In this document: piece by piece, positions 23,753-31,317 of the stretch
Position numbering within the stretch: position 1 is the first letter of the stretch
Layout of the letters: the number at the start of each line of letters is the position of its first letter
Assembly (NCBI GenBank): GCA_964383505.1
Contig: CAYLHB010000007.1
Coordinates: 1 to 37,697 of the forward strand
From: CAYLHB01 sp964383505
GTDB taxonomy: Bacteria > Patescibacteriota > Minisyncoccia > Phycocordibacterales > UBA12088
Direction of reading: 5' to 3'
DNA: 37,697 bases
The notes under the pieces: generated by a model
What the model was told of the DNA's origin: nothing
The model's input: only the letters and a program-made list of their open reading frames with translations
Databases searched by the model: none
Program-made: the position numbers and the translations under genes

Positions 23753-24997
23753 ATGCACGCGCGACTGGCCCATGCCGCCACCTACCTTGAGCGGCGACTC
23801 CACATAGATGTTCGGTACTACGCAAAGGGAGGGTTCTGGCTCGTGCTCGGTCAGTTTGCGGTAAGTGGGATCTCGCTCCTCTCCGCTATCGCATTCGCAA
23901 ACCTCCTCACGCCCCAGTCGCTCGGCGAGTACCGCTTTCTCCTCTCACTCATCGGCCTCATGGCGCTCTTCACCCTTCCCGGCATGGAGACTGGCCTTAT
24001 GCGTGCCATCTCCCGAGGCTTTGAACGCACGCTCGTTCCGCTGGTCTCCCGTAAAGTGCTCGTGGGACTCCTTGGCTCGCTCGGTGCGCTCGCGGGAGCC
24101 ATCTACTATGCTTTGAATGACAACTACGTCCTCGCGGGTGGGCTCTTCGTGGGCGCACTCTTCATCCCGATCAAAGATTCTTTCGGTGTCTTCGATACTC
24201 TCCTCACTGCGCGTAAGGAGTGGCGCACGCTCTCGCTCTACCGCCCCCTCGCACAAGGAATACCCGTACTCGCGGTCGTCGGTACACTCCTTGTAACCAA
24301 CAATATCGTACTCGTGCTTGCCGCACTCTTTGCCACTACCACCGTAACCGACCTCCTGCTCCTCTTTCGCACCATGCGGAAGCACCCCCTCACGGGGGGC
24401 GAAGACCCGAGCGCGCTCTCCTACGGCTACCACGTGAGCTTCATGCGCGCGTACGGGGGCATCGCGGGCCAAGCGTACAGCATCGCACTCTTCCAATTTT
24501 TGGGCGCCGCACCCCTCGCCGCGTACTACCTCTCGGTTGCGCCTACTGAACAGCTCCGCGGGCTCATGGGACACATCGAATCACTCTTGTTTCCCCGAAG
24601 CGCACGCGACAACTGGAAGCTCGGGTTTGGCACCTTCGTGCGCACCATGGCGCCGTTTGTCTGCGGGCTCGGGCTCCTCTCACTTGTCTACATCCTCCTC
24701 GCGCCGTACCTCTTTGCGCTCCTCTTCCCCAAGTACCCCGAAGCAATCTTCTACTCCCAGCTCTTTATGCCGAGCATCATCCTTACGGGGCTTAGCACCG
24801 TGCTCATGGCGATTGTGCGGAGCAAAGGTCTCGTGCATGTGCAGTACATAACGAGTATCGTCGATGCGACGCTCTCATTTCTCCTCGCAATACCGCTCAT
24901 CTACTTTTTCGGAGTCATCGGGCTCATCGGTGCGATCTATGTAATGAAGTTAGTAGGGGTTTTTGTTATGGTCATAGCATTGTTTACCAGTAAGTAG
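23753..24997 (+). CDS. Polysaccharide flippase-like membrane protein
   Basis: 414 residues, about 12 transmembrane helices, matching the oligosaccharide flippase/Polysacc_synt (MOP) superfamily: YYAKGGFWLVLGQFAVSGIS start, ANLLTPQSLGEYRFLLSLIG, then GLMRAISRGFERTLVPLVSRK. These proteins flip lipid-linked glycans. The start is uncertain: two adjacent ATGs at 23750 and 23753 and no Shine-Dalgarno; TACGAT (23741-23746) ends exactly 6 nt before 23753, so the second ATG fits the leaderless pattern in this window. It is one of few plus-strand genes and is divergent from the ligase gene, its likely partner in surface glycan export. Confidence 0.88.
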   Translation: MHARLAHAATYLERRLHIDVRYYAKGGFWLVLGQFAVSGISLLSAIAFANLLTPQSLGEYRFLLSLIGLMALFTLPGMETGLMRAISRGFERTLVPLVSRKVLVGLLGSLGALAGAIYYALNDNYVLAGGLFVGALFIPIKDSFGVFDTLLTARKEWRTLSLYRPLAQGIPVLAVVGTLLVTNNIVLVLAALFATTTVTDLLLLFRTMRKHPLTGGEDPSALSYGYHVSFMRAYGGIAGQAYSIALFQFLGAAPLAAYYLSVAPTEQLRGLMGHIESLLFPRSARDNWKLGFGTFVRTMAPFVCGLGLLSLVYILLAPYLFALLFPKYPEAIFYSQLFMPSIILTGLSTVLMAIVRSKGLVHVQYITSIVDATLSFLLAIPLIYFFGVIGLIGAIYVMKLVGVFVMVIALFTSK

Positions 24998-25042
24998 CTC
25001 ATAGGCTACATGCAACTCTGAATAAAAATTGCTTCCTAACAT

Positions 25043-25062
25043 GAGCAACGCAGGTTGCCCGC
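25043..25062 (-). repeat. tRNA-adjacent palindromic repeat, copy 1
   Basis: GAGCAACGCAGGTTGC (25043-25058, plus strand) forms a hairpin and lies 3' of tRNA-Arg. It matches 15 of 16 bases of 35006-35021 near tRNA-His, and both are followed by C(C/T)CGCT-type sequence. A second hairpin (CACAA and GCG arms, 25070-25090) lies between it and the tRNA. Confidence 0.5.
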
Positions 25063-25088
25063 TCCGAGTGCACAACGCTTCGCGTTTG

Positions 25089-25160
25089 TGCCCTCACCAG
25101 GAATCGAACCTGGATCGCAGCCTTCGGAGGGCCGTGTTCTATCCATTAAACTATGAGGGC
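25089..25160 (-). tRNA. tRNA-Arg (anticodon CCG)
   Basis: Complete cloverleaf of 72 nt: acceptor GCCCTCA pairs with TGAGGGC, anticodon stem CGGCC/GGCTG, loop CTCCGAA giving CCG, T-loop GGTTCGATTCC. Discriminator A; 3' CCA is not encoded (ACAAA follows). It reads CGG codons. Confidence 0.96.
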
Positions 25161-25206
25161 GCATGTGGGAATTCTGGCAGATTTCCTGTGACCGTTGCCT
25201 ACACCG

Positions 25207-25235
25207 ACGATACGCCTAGTGTATCGTGGTTTTTT
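25207..25235 (+). terminator. intrinsic terminator, plus strand
   Basis: Stem ACGATAC with GTATCGT around a 7-nt loop, then GG and T6. It would end the flippase transcript, which runs through the antisense of tRNA-Arg. The left stem also borders the end of the small minus-strand gene at 25216. Confidence 0.7.
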
Positions 25236-25466
25236 CTTTCTCCTGGATTATCTCGTTGATTCTTCTCTTTCGCTCCTCCTTCTCTTCTTCTTCATGCTTT
25301 ATTTGCTCAATTACTGAGTCGACTACTTCATTGTCCAGCACGTCTTATGTTGTTTATTATTTTCTATCTCTTGTCGTCCAGGTATTGTTATACCCATCTC
25401 AGGTCCTCCTCCTGGTGTTCCCATTTCCGGGTTACTACCCTCGTACCGTTCGTGTAAATTGCTCAT
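25216..25466 (-). pseudogene. small gene with apparent frameshift, unknown function
   Basis: Two overlapping minus-strand frames look like one gene. Frame A (25466 to 25323, 47 codons) starts MSNLHERYEGSNPEMGTPGG and has a repeated G-x-PEMG motif. Frame B (GTG at 25341 to TAG at 25216) gives VLDNEVVDSVIEQIKHEEEE and a charged helix ending EKEKTTIH. Adding one base near 25341 would fuse them into about 83 residues: Gly/Pro-rich head, charged coiled-coil tail. A perfect TATAAT lies 14 nt before the ATG. It may be a damaged gene, a sequencing error, a frameshifted product or two coupled peptides. I do not recognise the family. Confidence 0.45.
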
Positions 25467-25570
25467 ATAAAAGTGTTACTATTATACGAGTATAGTACCA
25501 CCACACCACCCATGCATGTAACGACGCATATCATAAACAAGCACCGACTCACAAAGACAGCGGAGCTCGT

Positions 25571-26710
25571 TCATGGAAGATAGCGTTGCTGTCTCACCTT
25601 CTCCGGTAGATAGCTGTGCTCGGTGTCGTTTGGGGGATACATTTCGTACCCTGCTCCATACCCCTCATCTTTCATGAGCTTTGTGGGTGCATTCCTGACC
25701 GCAAGGGGTATGGGGAGATTGCCGTACCGTTGCACATCGGCCTGGGCAGCACGGAGTGCATCGTGCGCACTGCGGTCTTTCTTTGCAGTTGCTAAGTACG
25801 CCACGCCATGCGCAAGGTTGATGGCACACTCCGGGTACCCTATGGTCTCGCACGCGCGAAAGACCGCATTAGCAACCACAAGCGCGGTTGGTTGCGCGAG
25901 CCCCACATCCTCCGACGCAAATACGACCATTCTGCGGGCAATAAAGAGTGGATCCTCCCCCGCCTCAACCATACGGGCGAGGTAGTAGAGTGCAGAATCC
26001 TGTTGGCTCGCGCGCATACTTTTTATGAACGCGCTTATGGTGTTATGGTGCTCCTCGGAATGCTTGTCGTAGCGCAAGCGTTTATCTTGAAGCGAGCGAG
26101 TGAGCGTCTCCGGAGTCACCTCGCCGTAGAGCTCGTGTGCATTCTCAATCATGGAGAGCCCTTGGCGAGCGTCACCATTTGCTCGGGCCACCACCCACGC
26201 ACGCGCCTCGGACGTAAGTGGGATGTCCGCTCGCCCAAGTATCGCCTCCATATCCCCTTCGGTAAGTTCCTTGAGGGTGAACACGCGACAGCGCGAGAGG
26301 AGCGCGGGAATGACCTCAAAGCTCGGATTTTCAGTGGTCGCCCCTATGAGCGAGAGCGCGCCCGACTCCACGTGGGGCAAGAGAAAATCCTGCTGTGCCT
26401 TGTTGAACCGATGAATCTCATCGAGAAAGAGCGCCTTCGGACGGGTGACGGTATCGTCGTCAATAATTCGTTTGATATCCGCCTTGCCTGCTGAGACCGC
26501 CGAGAGCTCATAGAGCTCTGCGGAAAGGGCGTTCGCGTAGATACGCGCGAGCGTGGTTTTTCCCACCCCGGGTGGCCCCCACAAAACGAAGGAGAACCTG
26601 TGCTTCTTTTCAATCGCCTCGCGCAGAGGCCCACCCAGCCCTACCAAATGCTCCTGGCCCACAAAAGCGTCAAGTGTGATGGGACGTACCCTGTGCGCGA
26701 GAGGTTCCAT
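25571..26710 (-). CDS. rarA: Replication-associated recombination protein A (AAA+)
   Basis: 379 residues of the RarA/MgsA family, which acts at stalled replication forks. MEPLAHRVRPITLDAFVGQEHL is the family start (given here as MEPLAHRVRP and FVGQEHLVG). Walker A is GPPGVGKTTLA, Walker B LFLDEIHRFNKAQQD, sensor 1 IGATTENPSFEV and sensor 2 NGDARQGLSMIENA. The C-terminal tetramerisation region has EDVGLAQPTALVVANA and YLATAKKDRSAHDALRAA. It is slightly shorter than the roughly 445 residues of E. coli RarA. TATAGT (26717-26722) ends exactly 6 nt before the ATG, with no Shine-Dalgarno. It is divergent from the HUMPS gene. Confidence 0.96.
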   Translation of the reverse strand: MEPLAHRVRPITLDAFVGQEHLVGLGGPLREAIEKKHRFSFVLWGPPGVGKTTLARIYANALSAELYELSAVSAGKADIKRIIDDDTVTRPKALFLDEIHRFNKAQQDFLLPHVESGALSLIGATTENPSFEVIPALLSRCRVFTLKELTEGDMEAILGRADIPLTSEARAWVVARANGDARQGLSMIENAHELYGEVTPETLTRSLQDKRLRYDKHSEEHHNTISAFIKSMRASQQDSALYYLARMVEAGEDPLFIARRMVVFASEDVGLAQPTALVVANAVFRACETIGYPECAINLAHGVAYLATAKKDRSAHDALRAAQADVQRYGNLPIPLAVRNAPTKLMKDEGYGAGYEMYPPNDTEHSYLPEKVRQQRYLP

Positions 26711-26792
26711 ACCACCACTATACGCGCCTGCGCGAGGGTGAGCGAATGGTGTGCCGTTGTGTCAGCTTTCAACTCCATGCCACAACGGGTGG

Positions 26793-26798
26793 TATACT
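26793..26798 (+). promoter_or_regulatory. -10 element of the HUMPS gene, leaderless start
   Basis: TATACT followed by exactly 6 nt (TTCAGC) and the ATG at 26805. No Shine-Dalgarno can fit in between. The facing rarA promoter has the same spacing. Confidence 0.5.
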
Positions 26799-26804
26799 TT
26801 CAGC

Positions 26805-27524
26805 ATGGCACAGACCAGTCGCCCCATTCTCAACAGAAAAAAGCGGTACCTCCAGCTCGCATTTAACAGCACGCTCGATGAAATGCGCTCTATCATGCTC
26901 ACCATACCGCTCTCCGAGCGCATCATTTTTGAGGCGGGCACTCCCCTCATCAAACGCTACGGCACGGAAGCGATAGGTGCGATACGCCAGGCGTACGCCA
27001 TGCGCTCATTCACCGGACGGCTCGCCGGCCGTTCTCCCACCGGATACAGACCCTACATCGTGGCGGACCTCAAAACATTTGACCGCGCGGAAACGGAGGT
27101 GAGTATGGTGGCGGCCGCAGGAGCAAGTGCGGCGGTGGCGCTTGGCACCGCCCCGCTCGAGACACTCGATGCATTTGTGGTTGCGTGTGAAAAAGCAAAA
27201 CTCGATAGCATGATCGATATGATGAATGTCGATTTTCCTCTTTCCGTACTTCGCGCTATGAAAAAGCCACCCCATGTGGTCATCATTCACCGTGGCGTTG
27301 ACGAAGAGCACTATACCAAAGGCAAGCAAATCGCGCTCCACGAAATACAGCGCATCAAGGGCGCGTACGACCTTCTTATTGCCATTGCGGGGGGCGATAC
27401 CTCGCGTGAAGTACAAAGTGCGGTGTTTAATGATGCAGACATTGTGGTGGTCTGGAAAAGTGTGTACCGCAAGACACACGACACCAATACACTTGTTGAA
27501 GCGTTTTTGAAGGATATAAAGTAG
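26805..27524 (+). CDS. HUMPS/OMP-decarboxylase superfamily enzyme
   Basis: 239 residues, a TIM barrel of the OMPDC/HPS/KGPDC group. The catalytic motif DLKTFDRAE (D-x-K-T-x-D) appears in YIVADLKTFDRAETEVSM, followed by AAAGASAAVALGTAPLETLDAF, IDMMNVDFPLSVLRAM and VVIIHRGVDEE (family H-x-G-x-D-x-Q/E). The closest pattern is 3-hexulose-6-phosphate synthase rather than PyrF, so ribulose-5-phosphate and formaldehyde chemistry is possible, but substrate cannot be set from sequence. The N-terminus is longer than bare HPS (about 210 residues) and carries a basic NRKKRYLQLAFNSTLDEM. The start at 26805 follows the promoter position. Confidence 0.85.
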   Translation: MAQTSRPILNRKKRYLQLAFNSTLDEMRSIMLTIPLSERIIFEAGTPLIKRYGTEAIGAIRQAYAMRSFTGRLAGRSPTGYRPYIVADLKTFDRAETEVSMVAAAGASAAVALGTAPLETLDAFVVACEKAKLDSMIDMMNVDFPLSVLRAMKKPPHVVIIHRGVDEEHYTKGKQIALHEIQRIKGAYDLLIAIAGGDTSREVQSAVFNDADIVVVWKSVYRKTHDTNTLVEAFLKDIK

Positions 27525-27565
27525 CTTTGTATAACCACCACGTAGCCCGTGAGGGCGAGCAGATA

Positions 27566-28327
27566 CTACTTCTTCTCTTTCATAAAATCACCCAAGCTCT
27601 TGATACCCTCCATGAACTCAACCGGTAGGGCAAAGATAACTGTTTTGCTCGGGTCGGGATTGATTTTTTCAATTGTTTGAAGGGTGCGCATTGAAATACC
27701 CCCCGGCGTATTGGCAAGTATACCCGCCGCCTGTGCGAGCTTTTCCGAGGCGGAGAGCTCACCCTCGGCGCGAATGATAATGGCGCGGCGCTCACGTTCA
27801 GATTCCGCTTGTTTCGCCATAATACGCTTCATGTCCGCCGGCAACTCGATATCCTGTATTCTAATATCCGTCACATTGATACCCCATGAGTTGGTGGCTT
27901 GGTCCACTATCTTCTTTATATCCTGCGCGATTTGCTCACGCTCAGAGAGGAGTGAGTCGAGCTCGATTGCACCTATCACATCACGGAGCGCCGCCTGCGC
28001 GTACTGCGCCACCGCAATAGTATAGTTCTGTATATTGAGGATGGCGCTCTCGGCACTCTCGACATTGAAGTACACAACCGCGTTGATACCCACCGGTACG
28101 TTGTCTTTCGTGATGACCTCCTGCTGGGGTATGTCCACCGTCGTGATGCGCATGTCAATTTTAATCATGCGCTGAATGCCAATGAGAATCCATGTGAGAC
28201 CGGGCTGGCGAGTGGACGTGTAGCGGCCGAGCGTAAGTATAACCCCACGCTCATACTGGTCGACGATACGCAATCCTCCAAAAAAAATTGCGATGACTAC
28301 AAGTATGAAAGGGAGGAGTGATTCCAT
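27566..28327 (-). CDS. Slipin family SPFH/Band 7 membrane protein
   Basis: 253 residues. An N-terminal membrane hairpin (about 5-22) precedes the SPFH core: VDQYERGVILTLGRYTSTRQPGL, ITTVDIPQQEVITKDNVPVG, LRDVIGAIELDSLLSEREQI and the ELPADMKRIMAKQAESERERRA helix. These stomatin/slipin proteins form membrane-bound oligomers and often work with an NfeD protease partner; none is adjacent here. TATAGT lies 30 nt before the ATG. It is convergent with the HUMPS gene with a 41-bp gap. Confidence 0.96.
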   Translation of the reverse strand: MESLLPFILVVIAIFFGGLRIVDQYERGVILTLGRYTSTRQPGLTWILIGIQRMIKIDMRITTVDIPQQEVITKDNVPVGINAVVYFNVESAESAILNIQNYTIAVAQYAQAALRDVIGAIELDSLLSEREQIAQDIKKIVDQATNSWGINVTDIRIQDIELPADMKRIMAKQAESERERRAIIIRAEGELSASEKLAQAAGILANTPGGISMRTLQTIEKINPDPSKTVIFALPVEFMEGIKSLGDFMKEKK

Positions 28328-28480
28328 GATGTAAAGTCACTGGTAAGTGCACTTCACACTATACCACATCAACACACATGAACACACCCGGTTCGTCAAC
28401 TATTGAAACAACTGTTAATCGCGTACTGCTTAAAAAGGATACATGTACCCGTGTCCGTTATTCGGGGTATCAATCATCGG

Positions 28481-28551
28481 TGCGGACAGGGGGAATCGGA
28501 CCCCCACCTGCTGCTTGGAAGGCAGCCATTCTACCACTAAACTATGTCCGC
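28481..28551 (-). tRNA. tRNA-Gly (anticodon TCC)
   Basis: 71-nt cloverleaf: acceptor GCGGACA pairs with TGTCCGC, anticodon loop CTTCCAA, T-arm GGGGGTCCGATTCCCCC. Discriminator A; CCA is not encoded. It reads GGA and, by wobble, GGG. Confidence 0.96.
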
Positions 28552-28811
28552 GCGTGTCGCATCCTACCAAAGTATTGCAGTATATGCATCTCTTACGTCG
28601 TATGGGTATCATAAAAAGTGTTTCTCTTAAACTGGACTAACATGTGCGGATGTAGCTAGAAAATGCGACACTCGTCGCGTTAGGATGCCAAATAAAACCC
28701 GCCGTCGCGAGCTCGCGGAGGGTTTGGCTTGGGAGCGCGCCGTAGCGGGAACTGCGTGCGTACGATTCCATACAAGTCGCCGTATTGTAGCACGGCCGTT
28801 ACAACCACACA
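28552..28811. other. structured intergenic region
   Basis: No protein-like frame. It contains a 12-bp perfect palindrome CGCGAGCTCGCG (28706-28717) nested in AAACCC/GGGTTT arms with a T-rich minus-strand flank, and a hairpin from GCGAC/GTCGC near 28664-28680. Either could be a terminator or a small structured RNA. Confidence 0.4.
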
Positions 28812-28842
28812 GCAAAAAGAGAGCCGCCCTTGTGGGGCGGCG
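28812..28842 (-). terminator. intrinsic terminator after the Nudix gene
   Basis: Minus strand: stem GCCGCCC with GGGCGGC and a 5-nt loop, then TCTCTTTTT. It lies 14 nt after the stop of the Nudix gene at 28856. Confidence 0.85.
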
Positions 28843-28855
28843 ACGCATGTGATCG

Positions 28856-29584
28856 TCAGGCACGACGACCTCTTCGACGCACGTCTTGTTGCATCATAAT
28901 GTAGAGGAGAGCGCTCCTGTACGCTGCCTCAAGAACACGTTGTGTTTCCGGACGATTCTGCCGTATATGTTCATGGAAGTGACGTGGTGCAACCCAACGA
29001 ACAGAGACCATCTCACTCGGATCGGGTCGCGCGCGCACCTGGTCCTTGCTGACCAGCACGATATACACATGCGCCTTACCTCTGGAAAAACCCGATCTAT
29101 CTTTAAGCTGTTCTTTCTCGTCCTCGCGCGCTTCAATGCCGGTGACCGCTTCCAAGACACCCAAGACACGCAAACCATTTCGTGCAATGCGAGTTTCTTC
29201 CTGCACCTCACGTAGAGCGGTTGTGACCACCGAGCCCCCATCAAAACCATCACTCTCTTCACATCCACCTTTCGGAAAGGTGTAGCGACCCGCGAGTTTG
29301 GAACGATCTTTTGAGGCGATGCGTTCACCCTTTTTCCTTATCACCCCCGCTCGTAACGCCGCGCTCGCAGTAACTCCCATGAGCACATACGGCGTGTTAT
29401 TCTTCCACCGAAACACCATTCCACCCACACAGGGACGATACTCTTGCTCGTGGCGCAAATCACTAAACACGCCCGCGATCCGAGCAAGTGCGTTGTCCAT
29501 CTCATGTGCGGGGTGAAATGCTATGAGCGTGTGGTAGTTTGTGAAAAGATCCTTCGGACCGAGAAATACCCTTGTGTCTGCCAT
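28856..29584 (-). CDS. Nudix-domain protein with atypical Nudix box
   Basis: 242 residues from 29584, chosen because GGAG lies 9 nt upstream of MADTRVFLGPKDLF; a frame extends upstream to 29677 without support. The Nudix helix TALREVQEETRI is present, but the box has an insertion (KGGCEESDGFDGGSVV) and lacks the usual Glu seven residues before RE, so catalysis may be changed. TFPKGG before the box and VRWVAP near the end are common in Nudix folds. It has long extra N-terminal (about 90 residues) and C-terminal parts. It sits just downstream of rplK but behind a terminator, so it is separately transcribed. Confidence 0.82.
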   Translation of the reverse strand: MADTRVFLGPKDLFTNYHTLIAFHPAHEMDNALARIAGVFSDLRHEQEYRPCVGGMVFRWKNNTPYVLMGVTASAALRAGVIRKKGERIASKDRSKLAGRYTFPKGGCEESDGFDGGSVVTTALREVQEETRIARNGLRVLGVLEAVTGIEAREDEKEQLKDRSGFSRGKAHVYIVLVSKDQVRARPDPSEMVSVRWVAPRHFHEHIRQNRPETQRVLEAAYRSALLYIMMQQDVRRRGRRA

Positions 29585-29631
29585 TGCACACTCCTGTAAA
29601 ATCCTTCTAAGGCATACCGCACATATGCCAC

Positions 29632-29658
29632 AAAAACAAGCGGATCGGGGAGACCCGC
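29632..29658 (-). terminator. terminator of the secE-nusG-rplK operon
   Basis: Minus strand: stem GCGGGTC with GATCCGC (one G-T pair), loop TCCCC, then TTGTTTTTG. It lies about 28 nt after the rplK stop. Confidence 0.75.
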
Positions 29659-29685
29659 GAGAAGAAATACAAAGCAAGAGAGGGG

Positions 29686-30108
29686 TTACTTCACCTCAAC
29701 ACCCATTGAGCGGGCGGTCCCGGCAATGATATTCATCGCACCTTCGACACTGTTTGCATTGAGGTCAGACATTTTCGTCTCGGCTATTTCTCGGAGCTTG
29801 TCCTTTGAGAGCGTTCCCGCTTTTGACACGAGGTTCTTACCCGAACCTTTCTCCTTTCCAATCGCCTTCAGAATGAGGTTCGATGCAGGTGGGGTCTTCA
29901 AAATGAAATCGTACGAACGGTCGTCGTACACCGAAATGACCACGGGAATCACCGACCCCATCTTATCCTTCGTGGCCTCATTGAACTTATTCACAAAGTC
30001 GCCGATATTGATACCCGCCTGTCCGAGCGCGGGGCCAACTGGAGGCGCAGGGTTCGCCTTCCCTGCGGGAATTTGAAGTTTGACTTGTTTTGTGACCTTT
30101 TTAGCCAT
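29686..30108 (-). CDS. rplK: 50S ribosomal protein L11
   Basis: 140 residues, full length. N-terminal domain KVTKQVKLQIPAGKANPAPP and VGPALGQAGINIGDFVNKFN; C-terminal rRNA-binding domain ending ANSVEGAMNIIAGTARSMGV. It forms the GTPase-associated centre of the large subunit. It follows nusG by 17 bp. In most bacteria rplA (L1) comes next; here the operon ends with a terminator and a Nudix gene follows. Confidence 0.98.
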   Translation of the reverse strand: MAKKVTKQVKLQIPAGKANPAPPVGPALGQAGINIGDFVNKFNEATKDKMGSVIPVVISVYDDRSYDFILKTPPASNLILKAIGKEKGSGKNLVSKAGTLSKDKLREIAETKMSDLNANSVEGAMNIIAGTARSMGVEVK

Positions 30109-30125
30109 AGTTGACGAAGCTTACC

Positions 30126-30671
30126 CTATATTCTCCTCACCTGCAAGAAATCGAGCTCCACGGGCGTCTCGCGGCCAAACATAGGCACGAGCACCTTCAC
30201 CTTTCCGCGATCCTCGTCCACCTCCCCTATTTTACCCTCAAGGTCTTTGAAGGGGCCATCCACCACAATAACAGGCTCATCAATCGCAAAGTCAATCTTG
30301 TGTTTGACGGTATCCGACCGCATACGCTTGAAGAGCCCCTCGATTTCCTTCTCATCAAGGGGAACCGGTTGGACACCTGAGCCGACAAAGCCCGTCACCC
30401 TTGGAGTGTTTCGCACCACGTACCATGAGTTGTCATCAACTATCATGCTCACGAGGAGGTAGCCCGGGTAGATTTTTTCCTCCTCTTCAACACGTCGCCC
30501 CCCTTTAATCTTAATTTTTTTCTCGGTCGGCACCACCACCTCAAATATTTTGTCCTCCATACCGAGTGACTCGATGCGCTGTTTCAAGTTACGCTCAACC
30601 GCCTTCTCGTAGCCGGCGTAGGTGTGGATGGCGTACCAGTGACGCTCCGCTTGTTCGTCTTGTTTTGACAT
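30126..30671 (-). CDS. nusG: Transcription termination/antitermination protein NusG
   Basis: 181 residues from 30671 (MSKQDEQAERHWYAIHTYAG). The NGN domain has WYAIHTYAGYEKAVERNL and YPGYLLVSMIVDDNSWYVVR, then RVTGFVG. The KOW domain contains VIVVDGPFKDLEGKIGEVDE, followed by VLVPMFGRETPVELDFLQV. NusG links RNA polymerase with ribosomes or Rho. A frame upstream to 30764 overlaps secE and is not conserved. It lies 31 bp after secE. Confidence 0.98.
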   Translation of the reverse strand: MSKQDEQAERHWYAIHTYAGYEKAVERNLKQRIESLGMEDKIFEVVVPTEKKIKIKGGRRVEEEEKIYPGYLLVSMIVDDNSWYVVRNTPRVTGFVGSGVQPVPLDEKEIEGLFKRMRSDTVKHKIDFAIDEPVIVVDGPFKDLEGKIGEVDEDRGKVKVLVPMFGRETPVELDFLQVRRI

Positions 30672-30702
30672 AAAAAATGAGAGTGAGCTTAATAAAAAAG
30701 TA

Positions 30703-30894
30703 CTACCCTCCCCTCGTGATGAGGTAATTGAGGCCCTTGGTGAGCCCGAAGTCGAGCACCCCAAGGTACAGTGCGGTCACGATGGATACTATAACAACGA
30801 GTACGGTATACACGATAGTCTGACGCTGAGTCGGCCACGACACGTGCTTAAGTTCGCCGCGCGTGTCGGAGAGGTAGGTAAAAAGTCTCTGCAT
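30703..30894 (-). CDS. secE: Preprotein translocase subunit SecE
   Basis: 63 residues with one transmembrane helix (about 26-47), the short single-helix bacterial form. The conserved amphipathic helix and hinge read LSDTRGELKHVSWPTQRQTI. It clamps SecY in the translocon. GAGGAG lies 12 nt before the ATG, one of few real ribosome sites in the window. It is first gene of secE-nusG-rplK. Confidence 0.96.
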   Translation of the reverse strand: MQRLFTYLSDTRGELKHVSWPTQRQTIVYTVLVVIVSIVTALYLGVLDFGLTKGLNYLITRGG

Positions 30895-30913
30895 AGTGGG
30901 TGAATTCTCCTCT

Positions 30914-30934
30914 AAAAAACAGCCCGCCGGGCTG
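30914..30934 (-). terminator. terminator-like hairpin in the secE leader
   Basis: Minus strand: CAGCCC GGC GGGCTG followed by T6. The 6-bp GC stem begins only about 5 nt after the predicted transcription start (near 30939) and 20 nt before secE. It has the form of an intrinsic terminator but lies inside the operon leader, so it is a candidate attenuator or 5' stabilising hairpin. Confidence 0.65.
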
Positions 30935-30945
30935 ATGTTCTTCGT

Positions 30946-30974
30946 ATTATAGCGCAGAGCTGTCGCCGCGTCAA
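30946..30974 (-). promoter_or_regulatory. sigma70-type promoter of secE-nusG-rplK
   Basis: Minus strand: TTGACG (30974-30969), 17-nt spacer, perfect TATAAT (30951-30946). It is the best consensus promoter in the window. Confidence 0.85.
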
Positions 30975-31262
30975 ATGCAATGCGCGGCTACTACTCGAGA
31001 AAGAACTTGGCTATCTTCTCTGCCGTTGCTGGGGCATAACTCGCACGTACGACAAAGCAGGTTGTCTTGTGGTCTGTGCTTGAAGCACTCTCCACTCTTT
31101 CAGTAGTTGTATGTGGAGTCGAGTTCCAACGCGACAGACCTCGCCGAGAATAGTGATGCGTTTTTCTCTTTTTTTCTTACACTTACACACTGCTTCGTTT
31201 CCTTTTCGTTTCCTGTGGTACTAGCGGGGTATGGTAGCAAATGCTCGTCACAGCGCAAGAGC
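30975..31262. other. intergenic region, weak coding signal only
   Basis: On the minus strand a frame ending at 30991 has a protein-like end (TCFVVRASYAPATAEKIAKF then FLE) but no good start; a GTG at 31095 would give 34 residues. It could be the remnant of a gene. T-rich tracts occur near 31150-31180. Confidence 0.3.
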
Positions 31263-31295
31263 AAAAACGCACAGCCCCGCGTGGGCGGGGCTGTG
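31263..31295 (-). terminator. terminator after the SIMPL gene
   Basis: Minus strand: an 11-bp perfect stem CACAGCCCCGC with GCGGGGCTGTG, 4-nt loop, then CGTTTTTGC. It lies 22 nt after the SIMPL stop. Confidence 0.9.
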
Positions 31296-31317
31296 ACAGC
31301 TACAACGACATCGGAAC

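Noticed and set aside
25029..25259. 76-codon plus-strand frame
   Set aside because: It reads through the antisense of tRNA-Arg; QESNLDRS-type translations are a typical tRNA artefact.
30991..31095. 34-codon minus-strand frame ending YAPATAEKIAKFFLE
   Set aside because: The end looks protein-like, but there is only a GTG start, no ribosome site and no recognisable family; kept as a note in the intergenic entry.
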